From Vibrio taketomensis (lineage in GTDB: Bacteria > Pseudomonadota > Gammaproteobacteria > Enterobacterales > Vibrionaceae): 64,000 nucleotides of DNA. Numbering within the stretch: the first letter of the stretch is position 1; the number at the start of each line of letters is the position of its first letter. A model generated the notes under the pieces. It was not told the DNA's origin, ran no database searches, and worked only from the letters and a program-made list of their open reading frames with translations. Below are positions 56,017 to 64,000 of the stretch, one piece after another. The stretch is from contig NZ_AP019649.1 in the NCBI RefSeq assembly GCF_009938165.1, positions 1,302,001 through 1,366,000 of the forward strand, given 5' to 3'. The translations under genes and the position numbers were made by a program.

Positions 56017-57188
56017 TTAGTAAATGATATTGATTTTTTGTGCCGCGAAGATCGCGTCTTCAATTGCTAGGTCGAGCGCTTCACGTTGAGTCATCACCAC
56101 GCCCAAACGACGTCGACCATCAATATCGGGTTTACCAAATAGGCGCACTTGAGTTTTGGGAGCCGCGAGAGCCTCGTTCAACCCTTCAAAACGAAGGTTG
56201 TTGGACGTGCCTTGTCCTAAAATAACCGCTGATGCAGCAGGGCCATATTGCTGGATCGCTCCAATCGGCATACCTGTAAATGCGCGCACATGCAGCGCAA
56301 ATTCAGACATATCTTGTGATGCCAAAGTGACTAATCCAGTATCATGTGGGCGAGGGGATACCTCATTGAAAATGACAGTGTCACCTTTTACAAATAGCTC
56401 AACACCAAAAATTCCGTAACCACCCAGTGCATTGACCACTTTTTCTGCCGCATGTTGCGCAGCTTTAAGTGCTTTATCTGACATAACCTGAGGCTGCCAA
56501 GATTCGCGATAATCACCATCTTCTTGACGATGCCCGATTGGTGCGCAGAAGTGAACCCCATCAACGGCTCTGACAGTCAGCTGAGTGATTTCATAATCGA
56601 AATCGATGAAGCCTTCAACAATGACACGTCCGGCCCCAGTTCGCCCGCCTTCTTGAGCGTAGTTCCACGCTTTTTCGACATCTTCAACACTACGAATGAC
56701 ACTCTGACCTTTGCCTGAGGAGCTCATTACGGGTTTGCACACACAAGGCATGCCGACAGCTTCGATTGCTGCGGTAAAATCTTGGTAGTTATCTGCGAAT
56801 CGATAAGGGGAGGTCGTCAGATTCAACTCTTCAGCGGCAAGACGACGAATACCCTCACGATTCATCGTCAACTTGGTCGCGTTGGCGGTAGGGACGACAT
56901 TGAATCCCTGACTTTCTAACTCTACCAATTTGTCGGTAGCGATTGCTTCAATTTCAGGCACGATGAAAGCTGGTTTTTCGGTTTTAATGATGTTTTCCAG
57001 CGCTTCACCATCGAGCATATCTAATACATAACTGCGGTGAGCAACCTGCATAGCAGGCGCATTGGCATAGCGATCACAAGCGATGACTTCAAGTCCTAGA
57101 CGTTGGCATTCAATGGCCACTTCTTTACCTAGTTCACCGATCCCAAAAGTACGCGAGTAGAATTGTCACAAGTTGCGGTACCGAACAT
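56017..57188 (-). pseudogene. purT: Formate-dependent GAR transformylase PurT, N-terminus frameshifted
   Basis: PurT uses formate and ATP to formylate glycinamide ribonucleotide. The main frame from GTG 57120 ([18 protein letters not shown]) holds the ATP-grasp core ([20 protein letters not shown]). The true start ATG 57186-57188 reads [19 protein letters not shown] then stop. The body continues [10 protein letters not shown], so one base (or four) is missing within about 57135-57152. The lost part is the conserved LLGSGELGKE loop that binds phosphate. Restored length is about 391 residues, as in E. coli (392). A PurR box lies upstream. Confidence 0.87.
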
Positions 57189-57249
57189 AGATAACCTTCC
57201 GTTTCAAGAGTGGGAGAAATTGGCAGAATGATACTGGAACCAAACAAAA

Positions 57250-57265
57250 AAGCAAACGTTTGCGC
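57250..57265 (-). promoter_or_regulatory. PurR operator of purT
   Basis: AAGCAAACGTTTGCGC, 14/16 to ACGCAAACGTTTGCGT with a perfect GCAAACGTTTGC core, about 62 bp upstream of the purT start. Confidence 0.88.
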
Positions 57266-57428
57266 ATGTTGTGGTGTTAACCAAAAGGAGCAAAGTTCGA
57301 ACTGACCCACATTTTTGTAACAGCTTGTTTCAATACTTAAATTTCATTGATCTAACACCAAATTTGTTAATCAAAACAGGAGGATGATACACAGAGTTAA
57401 ATTAAATCTCAGGAAGAGTAGTAGCGTG

Positions 57429-58847
57429 ATGCGTTCTTTTATTAAATACGTCATACCAGTGTTGATACCACTGTTAATTTTATTAATGCCTTTGAGTGCC
57501 TTTCCGTTCGAAGGCATGACCATTCTTCAACAGCGAGTTATCGCGATATTCTTATTAGCAGCACTTTGCTGGGTGTTAGAACCTATTCCTATCTATGCCA
57601 CTTCCGTGGTGATTATTGTTTTAGAACTACTCATGCTTTCTGACAAAGGCATCATTTGGTTTCGTAGTAGCCAAGGTGAAGCGCATTTTGGAGAACTGCT
57701 TAGATACAACGATATTATGGCGACCTTTGCGAGCCCAATTATCATGCTATTTTTGGGTGGTTTTTTCCTGGCGATGGCGGCGACGAAATACCGTTTGGAT
57801 GTGAACTTAGCGCGTGTGTTGCTAAAGCCTTTTGGTAATCAGCCTAAATATGTGATGTTAGGTTTAATGCTGATTACTGCTGTATTTTCAATGTTCATGT
57901 CCAATACCGCGACAACAGCAATGATGCTGGCGATTCTTACCCCAGTAATTGCGGTGTTTGCACCTAATGATCCAGGCCGCGTTGCCTTTGCGCTGTGCAT
58001 TCCTGTGGCAGCGAACATTGGTGGTATTGGTACACCAATCGGTACGCCTCCTAACGCTATCGCACTCAAATACCTAGTGGGTGAAAACTATATTTCATTC
58101 GGTGAATGGATGGCATTTGGCGTTCCTTTTGTTGTGGTCATGATGGCGTTTGCATGGTTTGTAATCAATGCGCTATACACAGCAGAACAAAAGAACATTG
58201 AGTTGACTATTCAAGGTAAATTCCTCAAAACACCAAAAGCGATGGTGGTGTATGTCACGTTCGGTTTAACAGTTCTACTTTGGTTGATGGGGTCATCACA
58301 TGGTATGAACTCCTATACCGTTGCGTTAATTCCTGTCGCGATCTTCTCTCTGACTGGCATTATCAACAAAGAAGACCTTAAGAAAATTTCTTGGGATGTA
58401 TTGTGGTTAGTGTCTGGTGGTATTGCTCTTGGTTTAGCTCTGGATAAAACCGGGTTAGCAAGCCTTGTTGTTCATAGCATACCGTTTGATGAATATTCTC
58501 CTTACGTAGTTTTATTCGGTGCAGCGGGTCTATGTTTGTTGATGGCAAACTTTATGTCACACACGGCAACAGCCAACTTATTGATGCCGATTATGGCAGC
58601 GCTTGGCGCATCGATGACTTCACTGGCTCCGCTGGGTGGAGAAGTGACGCTTATTCTCGTGGTAACGTTCGCAGCGTCGTTGGGTATGTCTTTACCAATC
58701 AGTACACCACCAAACGCACTGGCGCATGCAACGGGTAATGTACAAAGTAATCAAATGGCGAAAGTTGGCGTGATTATTGGTGTAGTTGGTGTTGCGATGA
58801 GCTTTTTCATGGTGTGGTTACTGCACACGGTTGGACACATTGGATAA
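57429..58847 (+). CDS. DASS family sodium/dicarboxylate symporter
   Basis: A polytopic transporter of about 472 residues of the SLC13/DASS family. Two sodium-site motifs are visible: MSNTATTAMM and SMSLPISTPPNALAHAT, plus GGIGTPIGTPPNAIAL. About eleven hydrophobic segments. The substrate is probably a di- or tricarboxylate or sulfate. The frame extends to 57384, but MRSFIKYVIP at 57429 gives a natural start. It lies 3 bp before a kinase gene. Confidence 0.88.
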   Translation: MRSFIKYVIPVLIPLLILLMPLSAFPFEGMTILQQRVIAIFLLAALCWVLEPIPIYATSVVIIVLELLMLSDKGIIWFRSSQGEAHFGELLRYNDIMATFASPIIMLFLGGFFLAMAATKYRLDVNLARVLLKPFGNQPKYVMLGLMLITAVFSMFMSNTATTAMMLAILTPVIAVFAPNDPGRVAFALCIPVAANIGGIGTPIGTPPNAIALKYLVGENYISFGEWMAFGVPFVVVMMAFAWFVINALYTAEQKNIELTIQGKFLKTPKAMVVYVTFGLTVLLWLMGSSHGMNSYTVALIPVAIFSLTGIINKEDLKKISWDVLWLVSGGIALGLALDKTGLASLVVHSIPFDEYSPYVVLFGAAGLCLLMANFMSHTATANLLMPIMAALGASMTSLAPLGGEVTLILVVTFAASLGMSLPISTPPNALAHATGNVQSNQMAKVGVIIGVVGVAMSFFMVWLLHTVGHIG

Positions 58848-58850
58848 ACA

Positions 58851-60173
58851 ATGAATCAACCAGATTTATCCAGTTTAATCAGCCGCTACTTTAGTCAACC
58901 GGACCGGACTCTTGAAGTGGAGGCCGGTGCCACCTTGTTAGAGCAGCATGAGCGTAATGAGCGGCTTTATTATGTGTTGGACGGTGAGTTAGAGGGGTAT
59001 GTCTCAGATCGCGGTGAGGAAAGGGCAAAAGTTTTTTCAGCGGGCGCAGGCGCGTTTATTGGAGTACACAGTTTCTTCTCTGGAATTTGGCTTGCCTCCT
59101 CGACAGTGATTGCTAAAACCAGAGCGACACTGGCGTGGATCGACCGTAATATTCCGGCAGTCGACGAAGAGACATTTGGTCCATTAACTGCTCAGTTTAC
59201 GCCCGTGATTGTCAATGAGTTGTCTCGCCGTCAATGGCGCGCTACACAAGAAGCATTAGCCAAAGAAAAGGCGTTACGTAAGTTGGCTATGGCCGAGCAG
59301 ATGACCACGCTTGGTCAGTTAGCGGCAGGTATTGCACATGAGCTCAATAATGCGATTGGTGTGGTAAGTAGTAAATCTGAACGTTTAGAAGGCGTTATTG
59401 TTACTCTCTTGGAAGAATTGCATCCGGAAGCAAGCCAGTTCTTCGACCATGGCTTATTGTATGGGCAAAAATGTACATCCAGTGAGGCACGAGTCAGAGC
59501 AAGAGAGTACGAAAAGCGTTATGGTTTAGATAAAGCAACCGCAAAAGACTTAGCGCGAGCACTACCGTGTGAGATGCTTTCAAAACATTGGCTGACAAAC
59601 CCTCAACAAGCGGTCAAGTATTGGAAAATGGGGCGCGATTTACATGATCTTAGAATGGCTTCTAAGCATACAGTAGGCATTGTTCGCTCGGTAAAACAAC
59701 TGGGGCGCGCTGATATAGATGCGCAAGAGTTAGTTGATATTAACGAAAGCATCAACCGTGCAGTGTCATTACTACATAGTGAATTAAGACGAGTATCGGT
59801 GCGCATTAATCCCGGAGAGCTGCCAAGATTTCAAGGCTCTCAAACAGAACTTGTTCAGGTTTGGGTGAACATTATTAAGAATGCGTGTGATGCAATGCAA
59901 GCCACACCTTCGCCTTTAATCGAAATTAAGACAAGGAAAAACCGTAATCGATTATTAGTGACGATTACAAACAATGGGCCAGAAATAGAGGCCAATACCA
60001 GAAGACGAATATTTGACCCCAACTTTACGACTAAAAAAGGTGGGTTGTCTTTTGGCCTAGGATTAGGTCTATCTATCGCTCGTAGAATAGTGTCCGGTTA
60101 TGGAGGCACTATCGCGGTTAAAAGCGGTGAACAACAGACCATATTTAGAATTAAATTACCTATCGAGGATTAA
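58851..60173 (+). CDS. Sensor kinase HK2 with cNMP-binding domain
   Basis: A 440-residue soluble kinase with no membrane segment. Residues about 15-125 form a cyclic-nucleotide-binding-like domain (VLDGELEGYVSDRG). H163 lies in the H-box LGQLAAGIAHELNNAIG. An insertion of about 105 residues with ARVRAREYEKRYGLDKATAKDLARALP follows. The HATPase has WVNIIKNACDAM and FGLGLGLSIARRI. It is paralogous to the broken HK1 at 3381-5322. It is in an operon with the DASS transporter and RR2. Confidence 0.9.
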   Translation: MNQPDLSSLISRYFSQPDRTLEVEAGATLLEQHERNERLYYVLDGELEGYVSDRGEERAKVFSAGAGAFIGVHSFFSGIWLASSTVIAKTRATLAWIDRNIPAVDEETFGPLTAQFTPVIVNELSRRQWRATQEALAKEKALRKLAMAEQMTTLGQLAAGIAHELNNAIGVVSSKSERLEGVIVTLLEELHPEASQFFDHGLLYGQKCTSSEARVRAREYEKRYGLDKATAKDLARALPCEMLSKHWLTNPQQAVKYWKMGRDLHDLRMASKHTVGIVRSVKQLGRADIDAQELVDINESINRAVSLLHSELRRVSVRINPGELPRFQGSQTELVQVWVNIIKNACDAMQATPSPLIEIKTRKNRNRLLVTITNNGPEIEANTRRRIFDPNFTTKKGGLSFGLGLGLSIARRIVSGYGGTIAVKSGEQQTIFRIKLPIED

Positions 60174-60174
60174 C

Positions 60175-60648
60175 ATGGACAAGCTAAATGTAATTTGTGT
60201 CGACGACCAAAGAGAGGTTCTGAGCGCGGTATTGCACGATCTTGAACCGTTAGCAGAATGGTTAAATATCGAGGACTGTGAATCTGCTGATGAGGTGTTA
60301 GCGCTTATGGATGAGCTGGACTCGGAAGGAGAGTACATCGCAGTTGTTGTCTCTGACCACGTTATGCCTGCCAAAACGGGCGTAGAACTGCTAACGGATA
60401 TTTGTGCTGATCGTCGTTTCACTCACACCAAAAAAGTACTGCTGACTGGGCAGGCAACTCATACTGATACGATTCAAGCGATCAACACTGCAGGCATTAA
60501 TCAGTATTTTGAAAAGCCTTGGCAATCTGATGTGTTAATTCAAGCTATCACCCGTTTAGCGACTGAGTTTATTTTTGATTCAGGGTTGGATTACAGTCAA
60601 TATCATGCGCACCTTGATCAGCAAGTAGTATTAGAAAGATTGCGCTAA
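60175..60648 (+). CDS. Response regulator RR2 (REC only)
   Basis: A 157-residue receiver domain with acidic pocket CVDDQ, phosphoacceptor D61 (VVVSDHVMPAKTG), LLTGQ and the EKPW lysine. A tail of about 30 residues has no known output domain. It starts 1 bp after the HK2 stop with GAGG upstream. It is the intact paralogue of RR1 at 2882-3377. Confidence 0.92.
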   Translation: MDKLNVICVDDQREVLSAVLHDLEPLAEWLNIEDCESADEVLALMDELDSEGEYIAVVVSDHVMPAKTGVELLTDICADRRFTHTKKVLLTGQATHTDTIQAINTAGINQYFEKPWQSDVLIQAITRLATEFIFDSGLDYSQYHAHLDQQVVLERLR

Positions 60649-60683
60649 GCGATTAGAGAGTCTCTTTTAAAATACGATTTAGT

Positions 60684-60717
60684 AAACCGAGATGGCTGAC
60701 ACTGTCTCGGTTTTTTT
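60684..60717 (+). terminator. Terminator of the transporter-HK2-RR2 operon
   Basis: Stem AAACCGAGA/TCTCGGTTT followed by TTTTTT. The rest of 60649-60964 holds no gene. Confidence 0.88.
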
Positions 60718-60964
60718 ATCTAGAACAAATTGTTGCCAGTACTATCGTCGTATCCACAAACCATCCAATCTTGCTAAACAGCGTGCCTCGAGATGGGGTG
60801 TTACTATTCCTCATCGAGATGCTATTTAGTGATTGTCACTGATTTTCAAAAGTTGTGATCCAAATGAGCACATATTTTAAGCGTTCGCATGCGTACCTAA
60901 AGAAATGTGTCCGTAACAATAATATACTTGCGTCGTTTTCAAGGCGTAAAAAGAGTTTGTGGTC

Positions 60965-62205
60965 ATGATGCAGTACGATCCAAAAAATGTAGTTAAAATT
61001 TCTATTGATACACTGACTCTCGGTATGTTTGTGATTGCGATTGAACATAGTAAGCGTGTCAATCTTACTAATGCAGGGCGCGTTGCTAGCGAGAAATCCA
61101 TCCAGCAGTTAAAACAAAGCGGTGTAAAATACGCATGGGTAGACAAATCGCTTTCAGTCCAAGGCTGCGTATTTAAAGCGGTTGATTCATCAGAAACTAA
61201 TGGATTTAGTGACGATACGAAATCATCGCCAGCAAAACAAAGCCCCAACCACCTAGCGCACGCCAAGCAATCAAAACAAGCCGTTTTGCTCAGCAAAAAC
61301 AAGCGTCGAGGATTATTCGTGAAGCCAAAGGCCTTGCTCAAAAACTGATAAATCAAACCTTTGAGGGTAAGGTTATTCATGTCGGAGAGATCGAAAATTG
61401 GGCAGATGATGTTATTGATTCCGTATTAGTGGACTCTGATGCGTTGCAATGTGTTTCCGCGCTGCGCAATAAAGATAAATACTTATTGGAGCATTCAGTC
61501 AATGTGGCGTGTTTGCTCGTCAGTTTTGGTAAACACTTAGGCTTGCCAAAAGCCACTTTAAAGCACTTGGCAATTGGCGGCATTATTCACGACGTTGGTA
61601 AAATCAAAGTTGATGACAAGGTTCTGCATAAGCCTGCGCGTTTGACGCCAGAAGAGTTCGAACATATGAAATTGCATCAGGTTTACGCCAAGCAAATCAT
61701 CACGAATGTAAAAGGGTTAAGTGATGTTTCACGCGATGTTTGCTTGATGCACCATGAAAAACTCGACGGCTCAGGATACCCGATGGGGCTGACGGCGGAA
61801 GAGATGCCAATGCATGGTCGTATGAGTGGTATTGTTGACATTTATGACGCGTTAACCGCCGATCGCTGCTATAAAAAAGGAATGAGTTCAGCCGAAGCCT
61901 TTAAGGTGTTATTGAGCCTGACCCCAAACCATCTAGATAAAGATTTGGTTTATAAATTTATCAACTGCATTGGCGTCTATCCTGTTGGTTCGATCGTCGA
62001 ACTCAATGATGGGCGCGTAGGTATAGTTTGGACATCCAACCCTGATGAGCCTCTAAAACCTGAAGTGAAGTGTTTTTACTCAAGAAAATACAAGCGATAT
62101 ATCGAGGTTAATTACGTAGATTTGAAACATAGCCAATGTAAGATTGAAAAGGCAATTGCGCCTCATAATTTGGAAGTGGATGCGATGCCATTTTTTGATC
62201 TTTAA
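60965..62205 (+). pseudogene. HD-GYP c-di-GMP phosphodiesterase, frameshifted
   Basis: A DUF3391-type N-terminal domain (VVKISIDTLTLGMFVIAIEHSKRV) is joined to an HD-GYP domain (IIHDVGKIKVDD, HMKLHQ, HHEKLDGSGYP). These degrade cyclic di-GMP. The frame breaks at an A5 run (61295-61299). The first frame ends KPKALLKN-stop, and the correct continuation is QASRIIREAKGLAQKLINQTFEGKVIHVG. One missing A would restore about 413 residues. All HD-GYP catalytic motifs lie after the break. Confidence 0.85.
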
Positions 62206-62238
62206 GTTTAAATACTCGATCACCATAAATAAAAGATT

Positions 62239-62271
62239 AAGCGCTCGATGTATTCATAGAGCGCTTTTTTT
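62239..62271. terminator. Bidirectional terminator
   Basis: Arms AAGCGCTC/GAGCGCTT plus T-run between convergent HD-GYP and cdd genes. Confidence 0.9.
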
Positions 62272-62281
62272 ATCTTGATAA

Positions 62282-63169
62282 TTAGATAGCCAAGTACGTT
62301 AGCGGGATATCTGGATTGATCACTTCTAATGAAGCTTGTGTATCTGCTAGGTGGCTAATCGAACCATCGCTCATTTCTACCAGAGCAGCACTTTCAATTG
62401 ATTCAAAAGTGTTACCTGAAAGTAGGATCTGGCCAAGCGCGACTTGTAATGGCGGTAGGCTAGGGTTAAACGCTGCGTTCTCTGCGTAACTACCACGATA
62501 GATACGACCATCTTTAAGTTTAATCGCGACGCCGCTGTAATTGTGAGTATATGGTGAATGGCTAGAGTTGAGAGCACTCAGTGCTGCCGTTACCAAAGAG
62601 TCTTCTTCATTACATGATTTACCATGATCTACTTTTGCCATTAAACCTGCGTCAATCCCCAAATCTGCTGGGCCAAAAGACTCTGGAAGGTATTGCTGTA
62701 GCGTCATCTCTTCACGTTTTGGTAGTTGAACAATTAAATTGTTCGCCGTCGTTAGTTCATTCATAAACTGGCGACAGTGACCACATGGGCTGAAGTTAAT
62801 GGTGATATCTGAGACACCTTGTTCACCCTTCATCCACGCATGACTAATGGCAGATTGCTCTGCATGAACGGTTTGACCAAGCTGTGCACCAGCTAATTCC
62901 ATATTGGCACCAAAATATAGGCGACCCGTTAATCCACGCACGATCGCTCCCACGTAGAAATTTGAAATCGGAGCGTACGAATAAGCTGCCGCTAGAGGGA
63001 GTAAAGCAACGCGTAATGCAGCATCGCTTAATTGGGATAGCGTCAGTAACTGTTGGTACTGGTCTTCGCTCAGCGTTGCATCAAAATCTTGTGCTAATAC
63101 GATCGGTGAAAGGTACTCAGCTACTTCTGTTGGTAGGTTTTGTAATGCCTGCTCGATACGGGTTCTCAT
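62282..63169 (-). CDS. cdd: Cytidine deaminase
   Basis: The 295-residue enzyme is the long dimeric form found in E. coli. The zinc site is [11 protein letters not shown] and PCGHCRQFM. The C-terminal half is a degenerate second deaminase-like domain. It deaminates cytidine and deoxycytidine for pyrimidine salvage. A CRP-like site lies upstream. Confidence 0.96.
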   Translation of the reverse strand: MRTRIEQALQNLPTEVAEYLSPIVLAQDFDATLSEDQYQQLLTLSQLSDAALRVALLPLAAAYSYAPISNFYVGAIVRGLTGRLYFGANMELAGAQLGQTVHAEQSAISHAWMKGEQGVSDITINFSPCGHCRQFMNELTTANNLIVQLPKREEMTLQQYLPESFGPADLGIDAGLMAKVDHGKSCNEEDSLVTAALSALNSSHSPYTHNYSGVAIKLKDGRIYRGSYAENAAFNPSLPPLQVALGQILLSGNTFESIESAALVEMSDGSISHLADTQASLEVINPDIPLTYLAI

Positions 63170-63260
63170 AAGAAATCCTTCAATTATTCGTATGCGATAG
63201 TGAGAGCATGAGATCTCAGTATCTCTGTATTTACATTTTATGATGGTCTTAGCAATAAAC

Positions 63261-63276
63261 CGTGATCAAAATCATT
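63261..63276 (-). promoter_or_regulatory. Candidate CRP site upstream of cdd
   Basis: CGTGA-TCAAAA-TCATT has 7 of 10 conserved CRP bases, about 92-107 bp upstream of the cdd start. CRP/CytR control of cdd is known in enterobacteria and Vibrio. Confidence 0.4.
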
Positions 63277-63314
63277 ATACAAAATATAGATTACATTATT
63301 ACATAGTTGGAGTG

Positions 63315-63337
63315 AGGTCACACAAGTTGTGTGACCT
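63315..63337. repeat. Perfect 23-bp palindrome between lrgB and cdd
   Basis: Arms AGGTCACACAA/TTGTGTGACCT with a single G centre. It lies 28 bp past the lrgB stop. No T-run follows, so it could be an atypical terminator or an operator. Confidence 0.5.
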
Positions 63338-63365
63338 AGGATAGCTTGATAGGTGAAAATTTAGG

Positions 63366-64000
63366 CTACGCACTTAGCCAAAGAGCAAGCGTGAAGAAAC
63401 TAGGAGCTAAAACTGAAGTAATCACACCGCATAGCACTAGAGCTAAAGAGCTAAATGCTGCGTCTTCGCCATTTTTCTCCGCGCAAGTCGCAGTACCGAG
63501 AGCGTGAGAAACCGTGCCCATGGTTAGGCCTTTGGCAATGGGATGGGTGATATTGAGTAGGTTGTAAATCGGATAAGCAAGAATTGCCCCAAACAGTCCG
63601 ACTAAAAGAACCAGAATCGCAGCAATGGCTGGCTCACCACCTAAGTTACGTGATACTTCCATAGCGATTGGAGTTGTCACTGATTTACCAAGTAGACTGG
63701 CGATCAAAGTGATATCGGCTTTTAGAGAAATAGCGATAAGCGTACTGGTTAGCATTGACATAATGCTACCAACGCTACAGGCAAGAGTAACTATGCGCCA
63801 ATTGGCACGTATCTGGGGTAATTGCTCATAGAGCGGATAGGCAAGCGCGACGACAGCGGGCTGCAGCGCGAAGCTAAGCCATTCATTCTCAGCATAATAG
63901 GTATCAAATGGGACTTTAAAGTATATTAATGCAGGAATAATTATCGCGATACTGATGATAAGCGGGTTGAAAATTGGTGTATTGAATTTTCGGCTAACCC
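63366..64000 (-). CDS. lrgB: LrgB/CidB family membrane protein (5' end cut by window)
   Basis: The frame is open to the window edge: PIFNPLIISIAIIIP, then FALQPAVVALAYPLYEQLPQI and GKSVTTPIAMEVSRNLGG, then HALGTATC. This is the LrgB family, which is linked to holin-like LrgA and to murein hydrolase control or pyruvate transport. At least 211 codons are inside the window; the start and any lrgA lie beyond 64000. Confidence 0.9.
   Translation of the reverse strand, partial: VSRKFNTPIFNPLIISIAIIIPALIYFKVPFDTYYAENEWLSFALQPAVVALAYPLYEQLPQIRANWRIVTLACSVGSIMSMLTSTLIAISLKADITLIASLLGKSVTTPIAMEVSRNLGGEPAIAAILVLLVGLFGAILAYPIYNLLNITHPIAKGLTMGTVSHALGTATCAEKNGEDAAFSSLALVLCGVITSVLAPSFFTLALWLSA

Overview
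The window is ordinary bacterial chromosome from a gammaproteobacterium of the Vibrionaceae, most likely a Vibrio large chromosome. Supporting points are TfoX, the small alarmone synthetase RelV, PanP, HexR, the metR-metE and ybjL-grxA pairs, a tandem glycine riboswitch, and many DUF families typical of Vibrio (YggL, DUF3334, DUF3581, DUF3187, DUF2786). No tRNA, rRNA, insertion sequence, prophage or CRISPR array is visible. Coding density is high and most operons are short.

Layout. 0-6.9 kb: tandem glycine riboswitch (its gene lies off the left edge), YggL, a small membrane protein plus a coiled-coil membrane protein, an outer-membrane barrel, a broken histidine kinase/response regulator pair, and a YdgA-like protein. 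7-20 kb: serC, an HdeD-like protein, YgiQ, metR/metE, ybjL-grxA, and an iron alcohol dehydrogenase. 20-27.5 kb: hexR, panP, a lysine exporter, an HDOD protein, tfoX, and a VOC-fold protein behind a SoxR-type promoter. 27.5-35 kb: a five-gene copper-efflux operon (Cys/His/Met-rich leader protein, CusC, CusB with two fused CusF domains, CusA, cupredoxin) behind a CueR-type promoter. 35-40.4 kb: an M20 peptidase and the tyrosine catabolic operon hpd-hmgA-fahA-maiA. 40.5-48.2 kb: small Zn-ribbon, J-domain, Sel1, OmpA-like lipoprotein, DUF2786 and CheX-like genes, then ydiJ with an isoprenylcysteine-methyltransferase-like gene. 48.3-55 kb: the art arginine transporter operon, a MaoC-like DUF3581 gene, Spo0M, DUF3187 and relV. 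55-64 kb: tpm, purT, a DASS transporter with kinase and regulator, an HD-GYP protein, cdd and the 3' part of lrgB.

Regulation is unusually readable. I see good matches to operators for CueR, SoxR, MetJ, PurR and OxyR, and weaker ones for FadR, TyrR and CRP, each placed where the downstream function makes sense.

The main oddity is damage. Nine otherwise well-conserved genes (RR1, HK1, hexR, the HDOD gene, artP, DUF3581, DUF3187, purT and the HD-GYP gene) are each split by one or two tiny indels. Most look like deletions of 1, 2 or 8 nt. Restoring them gives full-length family members. Long neighbours (1060, 1008, 785 and 762 codons) are intact. Either the underlying sequence has indel errors or this strain carries many young microdeletions, several in signalling genes; reads are needed to decide. 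For these genes I report the full span and mark it as frameshifted.
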